DNA of 64,000 bases from JADLDB01 sp040755835. Its GTDB lineage: Bacteria > Myxococcota > Myxococcia > Myxococcales > Myxococcaceae. Below the pieces are notes generated by a model, which worked only from the letters and a program-made list of their open reading frames with translations, did no database searches and was not told the DNA's origin. The stretch lies in the NCBI GenBank assembly GCA_040755835.1, contig JBFMAB010000080.1, forward strand, positions 1 to 64,000. The letters run 5' to 3'. Shown piece by piece: positions 1 through 10,123 of this stretch. Position 1 is the stretch's first letter, and each line of letters starts with the position of its first letter. A program made the position numbers and the translations under genes.

Positions 1-115
1 CACAGCGATTGGCGACCTACACATCGGCACCGCAGCGGCAGCATGCCCGAGCATGGCCACCGCTGCCGAGCCCTGTTTCATCCCTCCATGGTGCGCCAAG
101 AGGCGCGTGACGACG

Positions 116-1711
116 TCAGTCGCCGAACGCGTCGTCGATCGCGCTGGCGGCCGCCTTGGGCTTCACGGCTTTGCGCGGCGCCGCCGGGATCTCGGCGTCC
201 TCCTCGAACGCGTCGTCCGGGCTCTTCGCCGCGGCGCCCAGCTTGTCCAGTTGCGCCTTCGCGCGCTGGTTGTTGGGGTCGTGCTTGAGCGCCGCCTGGA
301 ACGCCTGCTTGCCCTTCTCCGCCTGGCCGTCCGAGACGAACTTGAGGCCGACCAGCACGTAGAGGTTGGACAGCTGGCGGCGGATCTCCGCCCCGTACTT
401 GCCCCAGCCGCTCGAGAGCTGCTCGTCGAGCTGCAGCGCCTTCTGGAAGTTCATGATCGCCGCGGTGCCGTTGTTCGCCATCATCGCGTCGTTGGCGGCG
501 TCGTAGGACGAGATGAAGCGGCTGAGCTTGTCGACGAGCTCCTTGTCGCCGGCGGCCTTCGCGGCGGCCAGCGACGCCTCGGCGTTGCCCTTCTCGTAGC
601 TGGCGAGGATCTGTGTGCGCTTCGCGGCCGGCGAGGCTTTGGCCGGGGCGGCATCCTCGTCGCTCTCGTCCTCGAACGCGTCGTCCACCGCGGCGGAGGC
701 CTTCGACGCCTTCGCGGGCTTCGAGGCCCTGGCGACGGCGACCGGGGCGGGGCGCACCACCGGGGCGGCGGCCACCTTCGGCGGCTCCTGCGCCGCGGGT
801 GTCACCTTCACCACCGGGGCCTCGGCTTCGACGTCGGCCTCCACGGCGGGCTCTTCCTCGGCGGCGGCCTTCTTCGCCTCGGCGGCCTGCTCGGCCATCT
901 TCCGCTTGATGGCCTCGTCGATGAGGCGCGAGCGCTCGTCGGGGCTCGACGGGACGGCCATCGCAACCTGCACCGGCGTCGCGGGCTCCTTGTTCGACAG
1001 CGTCTTCACCAGCGCGACCGCCAGCACCGCCGCGAGGCCAAAGCCCACCGCGCCGGCGAAGACGGCGATCTTGAGCGCGTTGCTGCCCGTCGAGTGCGAG
1101 CCGGTGTGGCGCGCGACGACGGCCGTCTCGATGCGGGCCTTGTTCGCCTTCGCCGGCGTCTGCTGCAGCTTCTCGCCCTTTTCGAGCGGGCCGCGCAGGC
1201 GCACCAGCGCGTTGCCCATGGCGATGGTGTCGCCCGGCTTCACCTCCACCTCGGTGGCGATGCGCTGCTTGTTCACGAAGGTGCCGTTCTGGCTGCCCAG
1301 GTCCTTCACGAAGAACTGCTCGCCCTGGCGCCTCACCTGCGCGTGCCGGCGGGAGATCGACGGGTGCTGCAGCCGCAGGTCGCTGACCGACGCGCGCCCG
1401 ATGACGATGGTGCCCTGCTTCACCTCGATCAGCTGGCCGGCGCCGGGGCCGCGCTCGACGTAGAGAAACGCGGGCTTGAACTCTGCCTCGGGGACTCCGT
1501 ACTGGGCCTGCATCTCCTCGTCCGCCGCCTCCGTGTCGAACACCGACGTGGGAATGTGCTCCTCGGCGCGCCGCACCGGCCGTCGCGCGCCCGTGCTCGC
1601 GCTGGGGTACTGCGGGACGCGCTGCGGCCGGGGGTCGTCCGCCTTCAGGATGTGCTCTTCACGAATGGGCACATCGCGGACGGCGGGGCGCTTGGGGTTC
1701 GGCGGCATCAC
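116..1711 (-). CDS. FHA-domain membrane protein with TPR-like C-terminus
   Basis: 531 residues. An FHA domain lies at about residues 81-174, with the phosphothreonine-pocket signature (IGR at 104-106, SRRH at 120-123, NGTFVN at 142-147). One transmembrane helix follows at about 213-237, then an Ala/Glu/Pro-rich stretch and a helical region at about 380-500 that looks like TPR repeats. FHA domains bind phosphothreonine, so a role downstream of Ser/Thr kinases is the natural inference; the partner is unknown. The motif DDAF followed by acidic residues occurs three times, the last copy at the extreme C-terminus. Transcribed divergently from cysS. The start MMPP is the first ATG and no strong ribosome binding site is visible. 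Function beyond phosphopeptide binding is not recognised. Confidence 0.85.
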   Translation of the reverse strand: MMPPNPKRPAVRDVPIREEHILKADDPRPQRVPQYPSASTGARRPVRRAEEHIPTSVFDTEAADEEMQAQYGVPEAEFKPAFLYVERGPGAGQLIEVKQGTIVIGRASVSDLRLQHPSISRRHAQVRRQGEQFFVKDLGSQNGTFVNKQRIATEVEVKPGDTIAMGNALVRLRGPLEKGEKLQQTPAKANKARIETAVVARHTGSHSTGSNALKIAVFAGAVGFGLAAVLAVALVKTLSNKEPATPVQVAMAVPSSPDERSRLIDEAIKRKMAEQAAEAKKAAAEEEPAVEADVEAEAPVVKVTPAAQEPPKVAAAPVVRPAPVAVARASKPAKASKASAAVDDAFEDESDEDAAPAKASPAAKRTQILASYEKGNAEASLAAAKAAGDKELVDKLSRFISSYDAANDAMMANNGTAAIMNFQKALQLDEQLSSGWGKYGAEIRRQLSNLYVLVGLKFVSDGQAEKGKQAFQAALKHDPNNQRAKAQLDKLGAAAKSPDDAFEEDAEIPAAPRKAVKPKAAASAIDDAFGD

Positions 1712-1928
1712 AGACTCCGACTGCGTGGGTTGGATCGAGGGAACTCAGGCGCTTCGACGACGTTATCGCACATCTGACACCAGCGGTTGCCTTCGGCTCA
1801 AGGGGGCCACGTCAGGTCGCGCGCTCTCGGGCCGTGAGAAACGCTGTCGCTGAAACCCCGGTTCCACGGGGCCGATCATCCCCTGAAACGGTTGAGTTCT
1901 GACGGGCCGGGCGGGAGAGTGCCACGCC

Positions 1929-3419
1929 ATGGGTGCCCCGGAGATCCGCGTCTTCAACACGATGGCCCAGGCCAAGGTGCCGCTCGAGCCGATCACCCCC
2001 GGCAAGGTGGGGATCTACGTCTGCGGCCCCACGGTCTACAGCTTCGTCCACATCGGAAACGCGCGGACCTTCACGAGCTTCGACGTCATCGTCCGCTACC
2101 TGCGCTACCGCGGCTTCGACGTGCGCTACGTGCGCAACTACACCGACGTCGACGACAAGATCATCAAGGCGGCCGCCGAGACGGGCGAGGATCCGATCGC
2201 GCTGGCGGCGCGCTTCGTCCGCGAGTTCGAGGCCGACGCGACGAAGCTGCGGCTGCTCCAGCCGGACGTGTCGCCCAAGGTGTCGGAGACGATTCCCGAG
2301 ATCATCGCGATCATCCAGAAGCTCGTCGACAAGGGCCTGGCCTACGCGTCGAACGGCGACGTGTACTTCGAGGTCCGGAAATTTCCCGGCTACCTGAAGC
2401 TGTCGAAGAAGAACCTCGACGACCTGCGCGCCGGCGGCGGCGAGCGCGAACTCAAGGGCGAGCAGAAGCGTGACCCGGCGGACTTCGCGCTGTGGAAGGC
2501 GGCGAAGCCGGGCGAGCCGTCGTGGGACTCGCCATGGGGCAAGGGCCGGCCGGGATGGCACATCGAGTGCTCGGCGATGAGTTCGAAGTACCTGGGCGAG
2601 ACGTTCGACCTCCACGGCGGCGGGCTGGACCTGATCTTCCCGCACCACGAAAACGAGATCGCCCAGTCCGAAGGCGCGAGCGGCAAGCCGCTGTGCAACT
2701 GCTGGATGCACGGCGGCTTCCTCGACCTCGAGGGCGCGAAGATGTCGAAGTCGCTCGGCAACGTGGTGCGCCTGCGCGACGCGCTCGACAAGGTGGACGC
2801 GGAGGGCCTGCGCTACTTCTTCCTCACCACGCACTACCGCCAGCAGCTCGCGTTCTCCGAGAAGGCGCTCGCCGACGCCGAGGGCCGGATGGAGTACTTC
2901 TACGAGACGCTCAAGAAGGTGGACGAGCGCCTCGACGGAAAGGAGTTCATCGCCGGGCCGCTGCACGGTGATCCGCAGCGCTTCCTCGCCGAGTTCGACC
3001 AGGCGATGAGCGACGACTTCAACTTCGCCGGCGCGCTGTCGGCGGTCTCGGGCGTGTTCAACGAGCTCAACCAGCTCATGGACAAGCCGCCGGTGAAGGA
3101 CAAGCCCATGGTCGGCCGCACGCTCATCGCGCTGCGCGAGGTCGTCACGAAGATGTCGAAGGCGCTGGGCCTGTTCGAGGTGAAGCCCGAGGACTGGCTG
3201 CTCGCCCGTCGCGACCGGCAGGTGAGGGCGAAGGGCATCGACGTGGCGAGGGTGGAGGCGTGGATCGCCGCGCGGCAGGCGGCGCGGGTGAAGAAGACGC
3301 CAGAGGGCTTCCAGGAGGCGGACCGGATCCGCGCCGAGCTCAAGGCGATGGGCGTGGAGATCATGGACACGCCGCGCGGCACCGAGTGGAAGGTGGCGAG
3401 CGACTTGTCCGCGGGCTGA
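1929..3419 (+). CDS. cysS: cysteinyl-tRNA synthetase
   Basis: 496 residues, a usual length for CysRS. It charges tRNA-Cys with cysteine in the cytoplasm. The class I signature is clear: VHIGN (the HIGH motif) follows the zinc-ligand Cys of CGPTVYS, the WHIECS motif carries the second zinc Cys, HHENE follows, and the KMSKS loop is intact. The C-terminal anticodon-binding region is present. ATG 1929 is preceded by a purine-rich GGGAGAG about ten bases upstream. It stands alone, divergent from the FHA gene and convergent with the lipoprotein gene downstream. Confidence 0.98.
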   Translation: MGAPEIRVFNTMAQAKVPLEPITPGKVGIYVCGPTVYSFVHIGNARTFTSFDVIVRYLRYRGFDVRYVRNYTDVDDKIIKAAAETGEDPIALAARFVREFEADATKLRLLQPDVSPKVSETIPEIIAIIQKLVDKGLAYASNGDVYFEVRKFPGYLKLSKKNLDDLRAGGGERELKGEQKRDPADFALWKAAKPGEPSWDSPWGKGRPGWHIECSAMSSKYLGETFDLHGGGLDLIFPHHENEIAQSEGASGKPLCNCWMHGGFLDLEGAKMSKSLGNVVRLRDALDKVDAEGLRYFFLTTHYRQQLAFSEKALADAEGRMEYFYETLKKVDERLDGKEFIAGPLHGDPQRFLAEFDQAMSDDFNFAGALSAVSGVFNELNQLMDKPPVKDKPMVGRTLIALREVVTKMSKALGLFEVKPEDWLLARRDRQVRAKGIDVARVEAWIAARQAARVKKTPEGFQEADRIRAELKAMGVEIMDTPRGTEWKVASDLSAG

Positions 3420-3613
3420 CGCCCGGGCGGGGCCGTGTTCGCTCCCATCGAGCCTGGGCGATCCGCGGCCCTGCGGACGCAAGGGAACCCGCTCGAGCCG
3501 GGCGGCTCCCACTCCACACCCCACTGCCCGGCGGCTGCTGCGCGACGATCAACCTCGCCCGCGGGCGCTCATCGGCTGCCGGGCCTGAGGCGCCAGGAGC
3601 CCGGTGAGGCGCG

Positions 3614-3641
3614 GCGTCCGGTGGCGCGCGCTACCGGACGC
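3614..3641. terminator. 9-bp hairpin at the convergent ends of cysS and the lipoprotein gene
   Basis: GCGTCCGGT at 3614-3622 pairs perfectly with ACCGGACGC at 3633-3641 around a 10-base loop. The hairpin spans the stop codon of the minus-strand lipoprotein gene and lies about 200 bases beyond the cysS stop. There is no T-run, so it is at best a G+C-rich hairpin terminator. Being symmetrical, it could serve both strands. Confidence 0.35.
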
Positions 3642-4566
3642 GGAACAGGCCGCGCAGCTCCTCGGTCATGCTCGTCGGGTTGCCGTTGCGCATCGCCGTG
3701 ACGCGCCACTGGTCGTACTGCCCCGAGGTGAGCGCCGGACCCGCGTACGGCACCGAGACGGTCGCCTTCTCGTCGAGTTGCACCGAGCCCGACAGCGTCG
3801 CCGTGGCGCCGGCCTTCTTCTTCAACTCGACACCGGTGACGTCGGTGGACTGTACCTGCACGTCCACTGGTACGTCGTTCACGCCCTGCGAGTAGGCGCT
3901 CAGCTTGTAGCTGCCGCCGGCGACGCTGAAGAGCGTGAAGCGTCCGTCATCGCTTACCAACGTCGACTGCCCGGCCGAGCTACCCGACTCCAGCACCGGC
4001 AGCACCGACTTCAGGTCCGCGGACAGTTCCACGGTGCCGGCGATGCTCGGGCGGCCCCTCTGGCCGGACGGCACCGGCGCGAGGCCCACGTCGGTCAGCG
4101 GCGACGCGACGATCCACGGGCACGCGCCGTCCTTCTGCGCGGCGCCCGAGGTGTCGATGGGCAACGAGACGCGGCTTCCCGACGGGAACGGGTAGAAGTC
4201 CTTCGCCTGCGCGCGCAGCCGCACGCTGCGCCCGGTGATGGTGCCCTCGTCGTCCGTGCGCGCGGTGGGGATCCGCAGCGTGTACGTCCCGTCGGCCGCG
4301 GTCCGCACCGCCTTGCCCGCCGGCGCGCCGGTCGCGTCCGTCGCCATCACCTCGGCCTCGGCGATGCCCGCCTTCGAGTCGAGGTTGAACACCATCGCGG
4401 ACAGCCTCACCGGTGCGAGGCACAGCGGCTTCTCGCGGCCCTGCACCTCCTCGCACGCCTGGTCGCTGGGACCGCTGGACGCATCGCCCGGCACGCACTC
4501 CTTCGGACCGCCGCAGGCCGACAGTCCCGCTGCTCCCACCACCCACGGCACCCGCTTCATCACCAT
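3631..4566 (-). CDS. lipoprotein with carboxypeptidase-regulatory-like domains
   Basis: About 311 residues. It starts with a short signal peptide ending in a lipobox (GLSAC), so the mature protein should be lipid-anchored and face the periplasm or cell surface. The body carries Ig-like beta segments of the carboxypeptidase regulatory type, around DGTYTLRIP and again around DGRFTLFSVAGGSYKL. No catalytic residues were recognised, so binding or adhesion is more likely than catalysis. The start at 4566 is chosen because GGAGG lies six bases upstream (4573-4577); the reading frame is open further upstream but encodes no signal peptide there. Convergent with cysS. The specific role is unknown. Confidence 0.8.
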   Translation of the reverse strand: MVMKRVPWVVGAAGLSACGGPKECVPGDASSGPSDQACEEVQGREKPLCLAPVRLSAMVFNLDSKAGIAEAEVMATDATGAPAGKAVRTAADGTYTLRIPTARTDDEGTITGRSVRLRAQAKDFYPFPSGSRVSLPIDTSGAAQKDGACPWIVASPLTDVGLAPVPSGQRGRPSIAGTVELSADLKSVLPVLESGSSAGQSTLVSDDGRFTLFSVAGGSYKLSAYSQGVNDVPVDVQVQSTDVTGVELKKKAGATATLSGSVQLDEKATVSVPYAGPALTSGQYDQWRVTAMRNGNPTSMTEELRGLFRVR

Positions 4567-4572
4567 GTGTGT

Positions 4573-4577
4573 CCTCC
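4573..4577 (-). promoter_or_regulatory. Shine-Dalgarno GGAGG fixing the lipoprotein start
   Basis: GGAGG on the minus strand lies six bases before ATG 4566. It favours that codon over the second ATG at 4560 and over starts further upstream. Confidence 0.7.
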
Positions 4578-4738
4578 GGTGGACGCGACGGGCAGCAATA
4601 CGAAGGCCGCCGTCGAGAGAGGAACAGTGAGCCGCGTGCTTCCGCCGTGGCTCCGCCGCGCCTCGCGACGTCGGCGTCAGGGGGCGAGGTGGGAGGGAAG
4701 CCCCTTCCCGGCGCGGGCGGGGTAAAACACAGGAGCCG

Positions 4739-6376
4739 ATGTTGGTCCTCGCGCTGTCCGTGCTCGCCGCGTCCCCGCTGCCCCCGGGCGCAGCCGCCGC
4801 GTCGAAGAGCATCACCGCGGAGGCGATCCGCGGCCCGATGAAGCTCCTCGCTTCCGACGAATTCGAGGGGCGCGGCCCGGGAACGCGCGGCGACGCGCTG
4901 ACGCAGCGCTACCTCGCGAGCGAGTTCGAGGCACTGGGCCTCAAGCCGTTCGCGCCCGGCGGGCAGTGGGTGCAGCCGGTGGAGCTGCTGGGCGTGACGT
5001 CGCGCGCCGATCGCCTCGTCGCCTCGGCCGGGAAGCAGAGCGCCACCCTCATGCCCGTCGACGACTTCATCGCCGTGTCGGGGCACTTCGATCCGGTGTC
5101 CCGCCTCGACAAGGCGGAACTGGTGTTCGTCGGTTACGGCATCGTCGCGCCGGAGTTTGGCTGGGACGACTTCAAGGGCGTCGATCTCGCGGGGAAGGTG
5201 CTGTTGGTGATGAACAACGATCCGGAGGACGACCCGACGATCTTCGGCGGCCGCGCGCGCCTCTGGTACGGCCGGTGGGACTACAAGTACGAACAGGCCC
5301 GCCGCCTCGGCGCCGCGGGCTGCGTCGTCATCCACACCACGCCGTCGGCCGGCTACCCGTGGCAGGTGGTGCAGACGTCCTGGTCCGGCGAACAGTTCGA
5401 GCTGCCGGGCGCCGAGGGCCCGAGGCTCCAGGTGAAGGGCTGGACGACCGAGGACGCCACGCGCCGCCTCGTCGCGCTCGGCGGCAAGGATCTCGACGCG
5501 CTCCGCGCCGCCGCCAACCGCCGCGACTTCCAACCGGTGCCGCTCGGCGTGTCGGTGTCGCTGACGCTCAAGAACACCGTGCAGCGGAAGACGACCGGCA
5601 ACGTGCTGGGGCTCCTCGAAGGGAGCGACCCGGTGCTGGCCGGGGAAGTCGTCGTCTACACCGCGCACCACGATCACCTCGGCGTGAAGGCCGACGCGAA
5701 GCCGGGCGAGGACGCGATCTTCAACGGCGCCGTCGACAACGCCGGCGGCGTGGCCACCATGCTGGCGATCGCGAAGGCCTTCACCCAGCTGCCGAAGGCG
5801 CCGCGGCGCTCGATCCTCTTCGTGGCGCTCGCCGCCGAAGAGCAGGGCCTCCTCGGCAGCCGCTACCTCATGGAGCACCCGCCGGTGCCCGCGTCGTACA
5901 TGGCCGCGAACATCAACGTGGACGGGATCAACATCTGGGGCCGCACGCGGGACGTGAGCGTCATCGGCCTCGGAAAATCGAGCCTCGACGCGATCATCAT
6001 TGACCTCGCGCGCGCGCAGGGACGCACCGTGAAGCCCGACGCGCTGGCGGACCGCGGCTTCTTCTACCGGAGCGACCAGCTCAACTTCGCGAAGGCCGGC
6101 GTGCCGGCGGCGTATTTCTCGAGCGGCCACGATTTCATCGGCCGGCCCGAGGGCTGGGGTCGCGAGCAGAGCGAGGCCTGGGAGCGCGCGCACTACCACC
6201 GGCCGTCCGACGAGGTGTCCGACGCGTGGGATCTCTCCGGCGCGGTGGAGGACGGGCGGCTCTACTTCCAACTCGGCGCGGTGGTGGCGAACGCACCCCA
6301 GCTGCCCACCTGGAACAAGGGCGACGAGTTCGAGGCGACCCGGCTGCGCTCGCTGCAGGCCCGGGGGAGCCGCTAG
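4739..6376 (+). CDS. M28-family zinc aminopeptidase, secreted, with PA domain
   Basis: 545 residues with an N-terminal signal peptide of about 22 residues. The M28 metallopeptidase core is visible: YTAHHDHLG with a zinc-ligand His, AVDNAGG with the bridging Asp, and the catalytic AAEEQGLLGS glutamates. A protease-associated (PA) insert precedes the core, around residues 110-260. M28 enzymes trim N-terminal residues from peptides; here the likely site is the periplasm or medium. AGGAG at 4731-4735 precedes the ATG. A GTAAAAC element 16 bases upstream resembles a -10 box and recurs before the kinase gene at 51093. Substrate range is not predictable. Confidence 0.9.
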   Translation: MLVLALSVLAASPLPPGAAAASKSITAEAIRGPMKLLASDEFEGRGPGTRGDALTQRYLASEFEALGLKPFAPGGQWVQPVELLGVTSRADRLVASAGKQSATLMPVDDFIAVSGHFDPVSRLDKAELVFVGYGIVAPEFGWDDFKGVDLAGKVLLVMNNDPEDDPTIFGGRARLWYGRWDYKYEQARRLGAAGCVVIHTTPSAGYPWQVVQTSWSGEQFELPGAEGPRLQVKGWTTEDATRRLVALGGKDLDALRAAANRRDFQPVPLGVSVSLTLKNTVQRKTTGNVLGLLEGSDPVLAGEVVVYTAHHDHLGVKADAKPGEDAIFNGAVDNAGGVATMLAIAKAFTQLPKAPRRSILFVALAAEEQGLLGSRYLMEHPPVPASYMAANINVDGINIWGRTRDVSVIGLGKSSLDAIIIDLARAQGRTVKPDALADRGFFYRSDQLNFAKAGVPAAYFSSGHDFIGRPEGWGREQSEAWERAHYHRPSDEVSDAWDLSGAVEDGRLYFQLGAVVANAPQLPTWNKGDEFEATRLRSLQARGSR

Positions 6377-6399
6377 CGGCGATCGCTCGCCCGGTGCTC

Positions 6400-6405
6400 T
6401 AATCC
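6400..6405 (+). promoter_or_regulatory. -10-like TAATCC 12 bases before the protease start
   Basis: TAATCC at 6400-6405 sits 12 bases before GTG 6412, with no Shine-Dalgarno sequence between. It is one of a set of start-proximal -10-like elements in this window and is compatible with a leaderless transcript. Confidence 0.35.
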
Positions 6406-6411
6406 TCCGCC

Positions 6412-7947
6412 GTGCGCGCCGTCCTCGCCTGCCTGCTGCTCCTGATCGGCTGTGGCCCGACGGTGGACGGGCAGGGCGCTGCGTCGCGCCGCGACGCGAT
6501 CCTCGGCGGCGCCACCGACTCGACGTCGACGAACGTCTTCATCCTCGACCTGCGCTTCGACAACGGCCAGGCGGCGATCTGCAGCGCGGTGCTGGTGTCG
6601 CCGCGGGTGCTGCTGACGGCCGCGCACTGCGTGGAGCCGTCGCTCAAGGGCGCGACCTCGGTGACGGTGCGCGCCGCGAACAAGACGGACGCCAACACGC
6701 TCATGGGCTCCGACGTGACGAACGTGACGACGATCGCGCGCGACCCGGGCTGGGATCCGGCGGCCGGCGCGAGCCCGCACGATCTCGCGGCGCTGCTGCT
6801 CGCCTCCGCGCCGCCGACCGCCACGCCGGCGCCACTCCTGCGCTCGCTGCCGGGCGGTTTCCAGGGCCAGGCGATCCGCGTGGTGGGCTACGGCACCACG
6901 ACGTCGGGTGGCTCGGACTCGGCGATCCGCCGTTCGGCATCGCTCACCGCCGGCGCGGTGGGGACCAACACCTTCGACTTCGGCGTCGCGGGCGCGCTCG
7001 GCATCTGCTCCGGCGACTCGGGCGGCCCGTCCTTCTTCTCCAGCGCCGGCCAGGAGCGCGTCGCGGGCATCCACTCGCGCACCAACTCGGGCTCCTGCGG
7101 CTCGGGCACCGACATCCGCGTCGACGCGCACCTCGGCTTCATCGACGGCTTCATCACTGCGAACGATCCGCCGCTGTGCAGCGCCGATGGCCGCTGCGCG
7201 ACGGGCTGCCCTTCTCTGGATCCGGATTGCCCGACGGCCTGCGGGATGAACGGCGTCTGCGAACTCTCGTGCCCGTCGCCGGACCCGGATTGCTGCACGG
7301 CGAACGCGACGTGCGATCTCACGTGCCCCGCTGGCGTCGTCGATCCCGACTGCTGCACGGCGAACGGCAGGTGCGACACGATGTGCCCCGCGGGCGTGCG
7401 CGACCCCGACTGCGTGTGCGTGGCGGACGGCGCCTGCGAGATGACGTGTCCGACGGGCGTGACGGATCCCGACTGCCGCTGCCGCGCCGACGGGACGTGC
7501 GAGTCGAGCTGCCCGACGGGCGCGACGGACCCCGACTGCGGCTGCGGCGCGGACGACGTGTGCGTCGCGTCCTGCCCGGTGGCTGCGCCGGATCCCGACT
7601 GCGCGCACTGCGGCTCGGACGGCGTGTGCTCGACGGCCTCGTGCCCGGCGCAGGATCCGGATTGCCACCTCGACGGCGAGGTGTGCACGGCGCCCTCCGA
7701 GTGCATCGGCCGCGAGTGCGTGGCCGACCCGCGCGGCTTCAGCTTCTGCTCGCGCTCCTGCACCACCAGCGCGGTGTGCCAGCTGGACATGGTCTGCAGC
7801 GCCGGCATGTGCCGCGCGCCGGTGAAGGACGAGGAGCCGGTGAGGGGCGGGTGCGCGTCCGTGCCCGGCCTGCCGCTCTTCGGCCTTTGGGCGCTGCTCG
7901 GCGCCGCGCGGCCCCGCCGGTCGAATAGGCCGCGGCCAGAATCCTGA
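6412..7947 (+). CDS. trypsin-like serine protease with Cys-rich repeats and MYXO-CTERM-like tail
   Basis: 511 residues. The signal peptide ends in LLIGC, a possible lipobox. The S1 triad is present: LTAAHC (His), SPHDLAAL (Asp) and CSGDSGGP (Ser). After the catalytic domain come eight tandem units of 18-20 residues with the pattern C-x-A/G-D/N-G-x-C-x3-CP-x4-DPDC. The last 35 residues hold GGCASVPG, a hydrophobic segment and an Arg cluster (ARPRR), like the MYXO-CTERM sorting tag seen on secreted myxobacterial proteins. Inference: an exported protease held at the cell surface through its tail, with a disulfide-rich stalk. GTG 6412 is the start that gives the signal peptide. It follows the M28 gene after 35 bases. 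Confidence 0.88.
   Translation: MRAVLACLLLLIGCGPTVDGQGAASRRDAILGGATDSTSTNVFILDLRFDNGQAAICSAVLVSPRVLLTAAHCVEPSLKGATSVTVRAANKTDANTLMGSDVTNVTTIARDPGWDPAAGASPHDLAALLLASAPPTATPAPLLRSLPGGFQGQAIRVVGYGTTTSGGSDSAIRRSASLTAGAVGTNTFDFGVAGALGICSGDSGGPSFFSSAGQERVAGIHSRTNSGSCGSGTDIRVDAHLGFIDGFITANDPPLCSADGRCATGCPSLDPDCPTACGMNGVCELSCPSPDPDCCTANATCDLTCPAGVVDPDCCTANGRCDTMCPAGVRDPDCVCVADGACEMTCPTGVTDPDCRCRADGTCESSCPTGATDPDCGCGADDVCVASCPVAAPDPDCAHCGSDGVCSTASCPAQDPDCHLDGEVCTAPSECIGRECVADPRGFSFCSRSCTTSAVCQLDMVCSAGMCRAPVKDEEPVRGGCASVPGLPLFGLWALLGAARPRRSNRPRPES
7177..7665 (+). repeat. eight tandem ~57-base repeats encoding CP...DPDC units
   Basis: The repeats lie inside the protease gene. Each encodes a Cys-rich unit ending in DPDC, and the third to sixth are the most alike. 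Codon usage varies between copies, so they are older than a recent slippage event. The disulfide spacing suggests a stiff stalk. Confidence 0.85.
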
Positions 7948-7970
7948 CAGCCGGTCGTCACCGGGCGCGT

Positions 7971-7976
7971 TAAGAC
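7971..7976 (+). promoter_or_regulatory. -10-like TAAGAC before uvrB
   Basis: TAAGAC (followed by T) lies 15 bases before the uvrB ATG at 7986, within a locally A+T-richer patch. No clear -35 box and no Shine-Dalgarno sequence were seen. Confidence 0.35.
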
Positions 7977-7985
7977 TCACCGGCC

Positions 7986-10076
<2,091 letters not shown>

Positions 10077-10123
10077 GTCATTGGCTCCCTCTTCCCCCCG
10101 ATGGAGGAGAGGGAGGTGAGCGC

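Noticed and set aside
53..1777. Long plus-strand open frame opposite the FHA gene
   Set aside because: Arg/Leu/Val-rich translation without any domain, exactly antisense to a gene with clear FHA motifs; long antisense frames are expected at this G+C content. The same holds for other long frames antisense to uvrB, uvrC, ccmF, mrdA and the molybdoenzyme gene.
2556..2571. TGGCAC-N5-GTGCT, a sigma-54-like promoter inside cysS
   Set aside because: These bases encode the conserved WHIECS zinc motif of cysteinyl-tRNA synthetase, so the match is explained by the protein. It also shows that this pattern can arise by chance and lowers confidence in the intergenic copy.
7177..7665. CRISPR-like tandem repeat
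   Set aside because: The repeats are in frame inside a protease gene, vary in sequence and have no constant spacers.
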